Positions 35,119 to 38,681 of a stretch of DNA of 38,681 bases are shown here, piece by piece. The notes under the pieces are model-generated. The model had not been told where the DNA came from. It did not search any database and saw nothing but the letters and a program-made list of their open reading frames with translations. Origin of the DNA: Candidatus Methanofrustulum fimipullorum (GTDB lineage: Archaea > Halobacteriota > Methanosarcinia > Methanosarcinales > Methanosarcinaceae); the NCBI GenBank assembly GCA_012518265.1, contig JAAYST010000069.1, forward strand, positions 1-38,681. The letters run 5' to 3'. The stretch's first letter is position 1. Every line of letters begins with the position of its first letter. A program made the translations under genes and the position numbers.

Positions 35119-36441
35119 ATGGATTCGGCTTATGAAATGATGACTTCAAAGGCAAGAGATATTGCAAAGTATATAGAACAAAACGATTTTTGCCGAATAT
35201 TCTCACACAACGACGGAGACGGAATAACGAGCGCTTCTATATTAACGGAAGCTTTTTTGAGAAAAGGGATAAAGTTTCAAGTGTCGTTTATTCCGAAACT
35301 CGACGAAAATATAATAGAATATCACAAAGAGAGTTTTGATGAAGAAACTCCGATTATTTTTTGTGATATAGGCAGCAGCCAATGGAATGTAATTAAAGAT
35401 TTAAAAAATCCGATTATTATATTGGATCATCATAAATATAAAGAAACGCCCGAGACCGAATACTTTTTAAATCCTGAAACGTACGGAATTTCAGGATCAG
35501 ACCACATGTGTGCCGCATGTGTTGCGTATTTAGTTGCAAAAGAAATGAGTAAAGAAAATATTGACTTGTCGGTGTTGGCGCTTGTCGGAATTGAAAGCGA
35601 CAGACAAAAAATGGAACATATTAATGCGGAAATATTAAAAGATGCGGAAAAAAGCGGCGAAATTGAAATCAGAAAAGGGCTTAGAATCGGAAACGGCCTT
35701 TTGAAAGATATTTTCATGACATACACCGACCCGTATTTGGAAATTACCGGAGACGAACAAAAAATTGATAAATTTTTAAAAGAAAACGGATTAGACGGAA
35801 AAAAAGCGGAAGATCTCAATAAATCGGAAATGGAAAAACTGACAAAACTGGTCGTTGAAGAATTGGAACAAAAAAATTGTACAGAAGGAATAAAAGCGGT
35901 TGTAGGAGACACCGTTTTATTTAAAAATCACATGATTCAAAACATTCACGACTTTTCGTATATAATAAACAGTTGTGCAAATTACAGCGATTTCGGAATT
36001 GCGGTTTCCGTCTGCCTCAACGACAAAAGCGTAACGAACGAAGCAATTAATTATTTCAAAAAGAGCCAAGCAACAGTTGTAAAAGACATGCAAACTGTAA
36101 AACCGCTCGTTAAAAAAATGGAAAATATAAATTATGTGCACGCAAAAGACCTGCATACCGCAGGCGAAATCGCCTCAATTCACGTCAGATATATTATGCC
36201 TGAAAAACCGTTTATTTGCATGAACGAAAAAGACGGAAGCATAAGAATTTCGGGAAGAGGAACGCACGCCCTCGTAAATGACGGACTTGATTTGGCCGAA
36301 GCGTTCAGAATTTCAGCCGACTTTGTCGGCGGAAACGGAGGCGGACATAAAATATCGGCAGGAACGGCAATTCCTATCGGAAAAGAAAAAGAATTCTTAA
36401 CGAAAATGGATGAAATCGTGGGAAAACAAATTAAAAATTAA
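35119..36441 (+). CDS. DHH/DHHA1 phosphoesterase, archaeal RecJ-like
   Basis: A 440-residue protein of the DHH superfamily. The metal-binding motifs are SHNDGDG (His30, Asp32, Asp34), CDIGSS (Asp83), DHH (103-105), a later Asp in GIESDRQ, and the DHHA1 substrate motif GGNGGGH ending at His410. Archaeal members include RecJ-like nucleases and the GINS-associated nuclease GAN, and others act on small nucleotides. The length and a single DHH-DHHA1 core fit the RecJ-like group, but substrate cannot be read from sequence. It converges with the dihydrouridine synthase; the 65 bases between are A-rich. Confidence 0.85.
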   Translation: MDSAYEMMTSKARDIAKYIEQNDFCRIFSHNDGDGITSASILTEAFLRKGIKFQVSFIPKLDENIIEYHKESFDEETPIIFCDIGSSQWNVIKDLKNPIIILDHHKYKETPETEYFLNPETYGISGSDHMCAACVAYLVAKEMSKENIDLSVLALVGIESDRQKMEHINAEILKDAEKSGEIEIRKGLRIGNGLLKDIFMTYTDPYLEITGDEQKIDKFLKENGLDGKKAEDLNKSEMEKLTKLVVEELEQKNCTEGIKAVVGDTVLFKNHMIQNIHDFSYIINSCANYSDFGIAVSVCLNDKSVTNEAINYFKKSQATVVKDMQTVKPLVKKMENINYVHAKDLHTAGEIASIHVRYIMPEKPFICMNEKDGSIRISGRGTHALVNDGLDLAEAFRISADFVGGNGGGHKISAGTAIPIGKEKEFLTKMDEIVGKQIKN

Positions 36442-36506
36442 AAAAAAATAAAATAAAAAAAAACAAAATCAAAAACAAAAAATCAGAAAAGTAAAAATAC
36501 AAAAAA

Positions 36507-37625
36507 TCACAAGTAACGTTCGTCAAGAATTTCAATTATTTTTTTTGAAAGAATGATTCGGTCTTCCACCAACGCATCAATATCGTTTAACGGAACTTTT
36601 ATATTTTTATGCAAATCGTTGATTTGCAATCTCAATTTGCATGAGTCCGGAAATCCTTTTGTAAACCATTGGGCGTGAGCCTTGATGTTTATGCGGGAAT
36701 ACAAATTATTTTTTTCAATCAATTTGCAATATAATTTAAAATCGGAAATACGTTGCTCAATTTCAGTTTGATCAAGCACGTTTTTAAAAATCGTTGAATT
36801 TATCTGCTTTAGTTCGCTGAACTGTTCAAGGTTTCCGGTTTTTTCTGTTGATCTTTTCGAGTTAATATTTTCTTTAAATTCTTCCGGGCCGATATTTTGC
36901 CAATCGATTCCCAGTTTTTCCGCTGTTTTGAAAAATCGTTTCATTTTAAAAAATATAAAAGGATTCCCAATTGTTGCTCGACCGATCATGATATTCGATG
37001 TGCCGGTTTCGTTTATTAAAGAAAGTGCTCCAAGTCCGTCAAAAACATTTCCGTTTGCAATGACCGGAATCGAAAGTGAGGATACGATTTCTCTTATTTG
37101 TTTTGTGTTGCATGTGCCGGAATAAAACATTTCTCTTGTTCGGCCGTGAACGGCAAGTGAAGAAATACCGGCGCACTCAAGCGATTTTGCAAACGAAACC
37201 GTCTTTTCTGAGTTTTCAAAAATACGAATTTTTGCGCTGACCGGCGTTTTTAAAACGGAACAGACATCGGAAATAATTTGTGACGCAAGCTTTTCATCGT
37301 TCATAAGTGAAGCGCCGCAGCCGCTTCTCATAATTCTTGGAGAGGGGCAGCCCATATTAATATCGATTACGGAAGGAGAAAACATGTCTTCCAAAATCTC
37401 TGCCGCTTTTGAAATGCTTTTCGAGTTATTTCCCGAAATTTGAATTCCGTACGGTTTTTTAGTAATTGAAAATCCGGCGTCATTTGCAAAGCTGTCGCCG
37501 TAAAGCAATCCGTCGGAATTTATCATTTCAGTAAAAGTGAAGTCGGCGCCGTGCATTTCAAAAAGAGCGCGGCATGCAGGATTTGTAACGTCTGCCATCG
37601 GTGCCGAAAATATTTGTGGGAGCAT
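36507..37625 (-). CDS. tRNA-dihydrouridine synthase (Dus family)
   Basis: A 372-residue FMN-dependent enzyme that reduces uridines in tRNA to dihydrouridine. The TIM barrel starts with FSAPMADVTN. The catalytic Cys93 is in INMGCPSP; next come the SAKIRI segment, AVHGRTREMFYSG, VIANGNV and the FMN-binding MIGRATIGNPFIF. The C-terminal helical domain (about 250-372) includes an unusual Asn/Glu/Lys-rich insertion (about 240-275). It lies 46 bases behind purC on the same strand, probably one transcript; that gap holds three 10-base repeats. Site specificity is not predictable. Confidence 0.9.
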   Translation of the reverse strand: MLPQIFSAPMADVTNPACRALFEMHGADFTFTEMINSDGLLYGDSFANDAGFSITKKPYGIQISGNNSKSISKAAEILEDMFSPSVIDINMGCPSPRIMRSGCGASLMNDEKLASQIISDVCSVLKTPVSAKIRIFENSEKTVSFAKSLECAGISSLAVHGRTREMFYSGTCNTKQIREIVSSLSIPVIANGNVFDGLGALSLINETGTSNIMIGRATIGNPFIFFKMKRFFKTAEKLGIDWQNIGPEEFKENINSKRSTEKTGNLEQFSELKQINSTIFKNVLDQTEIEQRISDFKLYCKLIEKNNLYSRINIKAHAQWFTKGFPDSCKLRLQINDLHKNIKVPLNDIDALVEDRIILSKKIIEILDERYL

Positions 37626-37640
37626 TAAAACCGATTTGTA

Positions 37641-37670
37641 ATTATTTACAATTATTTAGAATTATTTACA
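37641..37670 (-). repeat. Three tandem 10-base repeats between purC and the Dus gene
   Basis: ATTATTTACA occurs three times in a row (the middle copy ends in GA), filling the gap between the purC stop and the Dus ATG. The period matches that of the repeats at 10661-10690, but the sequence differs. Confidence 0.75.
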
Positions 37671-37671
37671 A

Positions 37672-38355
37672 TTAATTTAAAAATTTCTTTTCGATTGAAA
37701 GCGGTTCAACGTATTTTCCGTTTTCATAAACGCGCATATTTCCGCCTGAGATTTCATCGATCAGCATTATTTCGCCGTTTTTAGGATTTTTCCCGAATTC
37801 CAATTTTATGTCGTACAATTCCAAACCGTGTTTTTCCAGCTCGTCGAAAACGATTTTAGATATTTTCTTAGTCAAATCGACCAAAGTTCGATATTCTTCG
37901 CGTGACATAATATTTAGCATAAACAAACCGTCTTCGGAAATCACAGGATCGCCGCGCTCGTCGTCTTTAAGCGTAAACTCGACAAAAAAATCAAGCGGCT
38001 GTCCTTCTTTTGCGTACATTGCGTATCTTCTTAAGAAACTTCCGACCGCTTTGAATCTGCAAATTATTTCAATCCCTTTTCCGAATTGTTCGGCAGGCAA
38101 AACTGTCATCGTTTTATTTGAAAAATCGGAAGAAACAAAATGAGTAGGTATATTTTTCTCTTTAAAAATTTCAAAGAAATGAGTAGTTAACTTAAGAGCG
38201 GAAAGGCCGGAACCTTCAAGCGTTAGACCGACCGTGTTTGCACCCGGGTCAAAAACACCGTCAGTTCCCGTTACATCGTCTTTGAATTCAAGCAATAAAT
38301 TTCCGTCTGAAAGTTTATAAACATTCTTAGTTTTTCCGACATAAAGTAATTCCAC
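37672..38355 (-). CDS. purC: SAICAR synthetase (phosphoribosylaminoimidazole-succinocarboxamide synthase)
   Basis: The 227-residue short-form PurC. It joins aspartate to CAIR with ATP to give SAICAR in purine biosynthesis. Motifs: YVGKTKNVY at the N-terminus (ATP site), ICRFKAVGSFLRRY, ELYDIKLEFG and LIDEISGGNMRV. The start is GTG at 38355, supported by GAGG about 8 bases upstream and by the conserved N-terminus. It is probably cotranscribed with the Dus gene. Confidence 0.93.
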   Translation of the reverse strand: MELLYVGKTKNVYKLSDGNLLLEFKDDVTGTDGVFDPGANTVGLTLEGSGLSALKLTTHFFEIFKEKNIPTHFVSSDFSNKTMTVLPAEQFGKGIEIICRFKAVGSFLRRYAMYAKEGQPLDFFVEFTLKDDERGDPVISEDGLFMLNIMSREEYRTLVDLTKKISKIVFDELEKHGLELYDIKLEFGKNPKNGEIMLIDEISGGNMRVYENGKYVEPLSIEKKFLN

Positions 38356-38580
38356 GATTAAAACCTCAAAAATAAAATGGACATAAAAATTACATAAATA
38401 ATATAAAACAATAATGCTAACAACAAAAGGATGAAAACAAGTTTATAAACAAATATATCAACCAATATATTAACAAACATATTCACTAGTTATGTAAATG
38501 ATGGTATAAAACTGTTTTTTAAAAAATTGGACAAAATGAAAAAATGAAAAAATGAAAAAAAGAACAAAAAATAAAAAAAG

Positions 38581-38604
38581 AATTGCCGGCACAAACCGGC
38601 AATT
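38581..38604 (-). terminator. Hairpin terminator for the gene cut at the right edge
   Basis: AATTGCCGG and CCGGCAATT pair around CACAAA, followed on the minus strand by CTTTTTT. It starts about 20 bases after the stop codon at 38624. Between it and purC (38356-38580) the DNA is AT-rich with no gene. Confidence 0.7.
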
Positions 38605-38623
38605 GGCATTTAGAATCGGATTC

Positions 38624-38681
38624 TTACAATCCTCTCTTTCTCGACCCGTAAAAAATCGCTCCGACCACCAGCACCACGAAC
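38624..38681 (-). CDS. Partial gene: C-terminal membrane-anchor-like tail
   Basis: The minus strand from 38680 reads FVVLVVGAIFYGSRKRGL and stops at 38624. A hydrophobic stretch followed by a short Arg/Lys tail is the usual end of a surface protein held by one C-terminal helix (as in archaeal sorting signals) or of any membrane protein. A terminator hairpin directly behind it supports this frame. Only 18 residues are visible, so nothing more can be said. Confidence 0.45.
   Translation of the reverse strand, partial: FVVLVVGAIFYGSRKRGL

Overview
The window is chromosomal DNA of a methanogenic archaeon. The ribosomal proteins are archaeal (eS4, eL19 and eL32 lie among the universal ones, and the RNase P subunit Rnp1/Rpp29 sits inside the operon). 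The minus strand carries a two-cassette ABC ATPase of the methyl-coenzyme M reductase activation type (AtwA, component A2). The DNA is AT-rich, intergenic regions are long and full of short tandem repeats, and uS5, uL22 and eS4 look Methanosarcinales-like. A low-GC, possibly host-associated member of that order (a Methanimicrococcus-like organism) would fit; that placement is inference.

Layout. 1-8.5 kb, plus strand: a secreted papain-family (C1A) cysteine peptidase with a C-terminal dockerin-like module, then an 1829-residue DUF4011/SF1 helicase-nuclease fusion with a 23-unit five-residue repeat. 8.5-12 kb: a small membrane-anchored protein, a polytopic membrane protein split by a frameshift at a 10-base G/C tract, and a PflX-like radical SAM enzyme. 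12-14.3 kb: a second secreted C1A peptidase with dockerin. 14.4-29.1 kb, minus strand: a Nog1-like GTPase downstream of a long operon running from right to left uL3-uL4-uL23-uL2-uS19-uL22-uS3-uL29-Rnp1-uS17-uL14-uL24-eS4-uL5-uS14-uS8-uL6-eL32-eL19-uL18-uS5-uL30-uL15-SecY. 29.1-32.7 kb: a repeat-rich region holding a secreted beta-helix-like protein whose dockerin tail is separated by a frameshift in a Pro-Thr/Ser linker; this gene is bracketed by a 34-base tandem array and a 16-unit 36/37-base array. 33-38.4 kb: atwA, a DHH/DHHA1 phosphoesterase, a tRNA-dihydrouridine synthase and purC. The right edge cuts a gene that ends in a membrane-anchor-like tail.

How it fits together. The housekeeping part is conventional: tightly packed genes, GAGGTG-type ribosome-binding sites and ATGA or TAATG overlaps. 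The accessory part is unusual. Three secreted dockerin proteins are present with no cohesin in view. Two membrane or surface genes are disrupted by single-base frameshifts exactly in a homopolymer and in a minisatellite linker, and a second G10 tract lies upstream of another membrane-anchored protein. Promoter regions carry 10-base and 12-base tandem repeats. Together these look like contingency (phase-variable) surface loci in a methanogen, although homopolymer sequencing error must first be excluded. No tRNA, rRNA, CRISPR array or insertion sequence was recognised.
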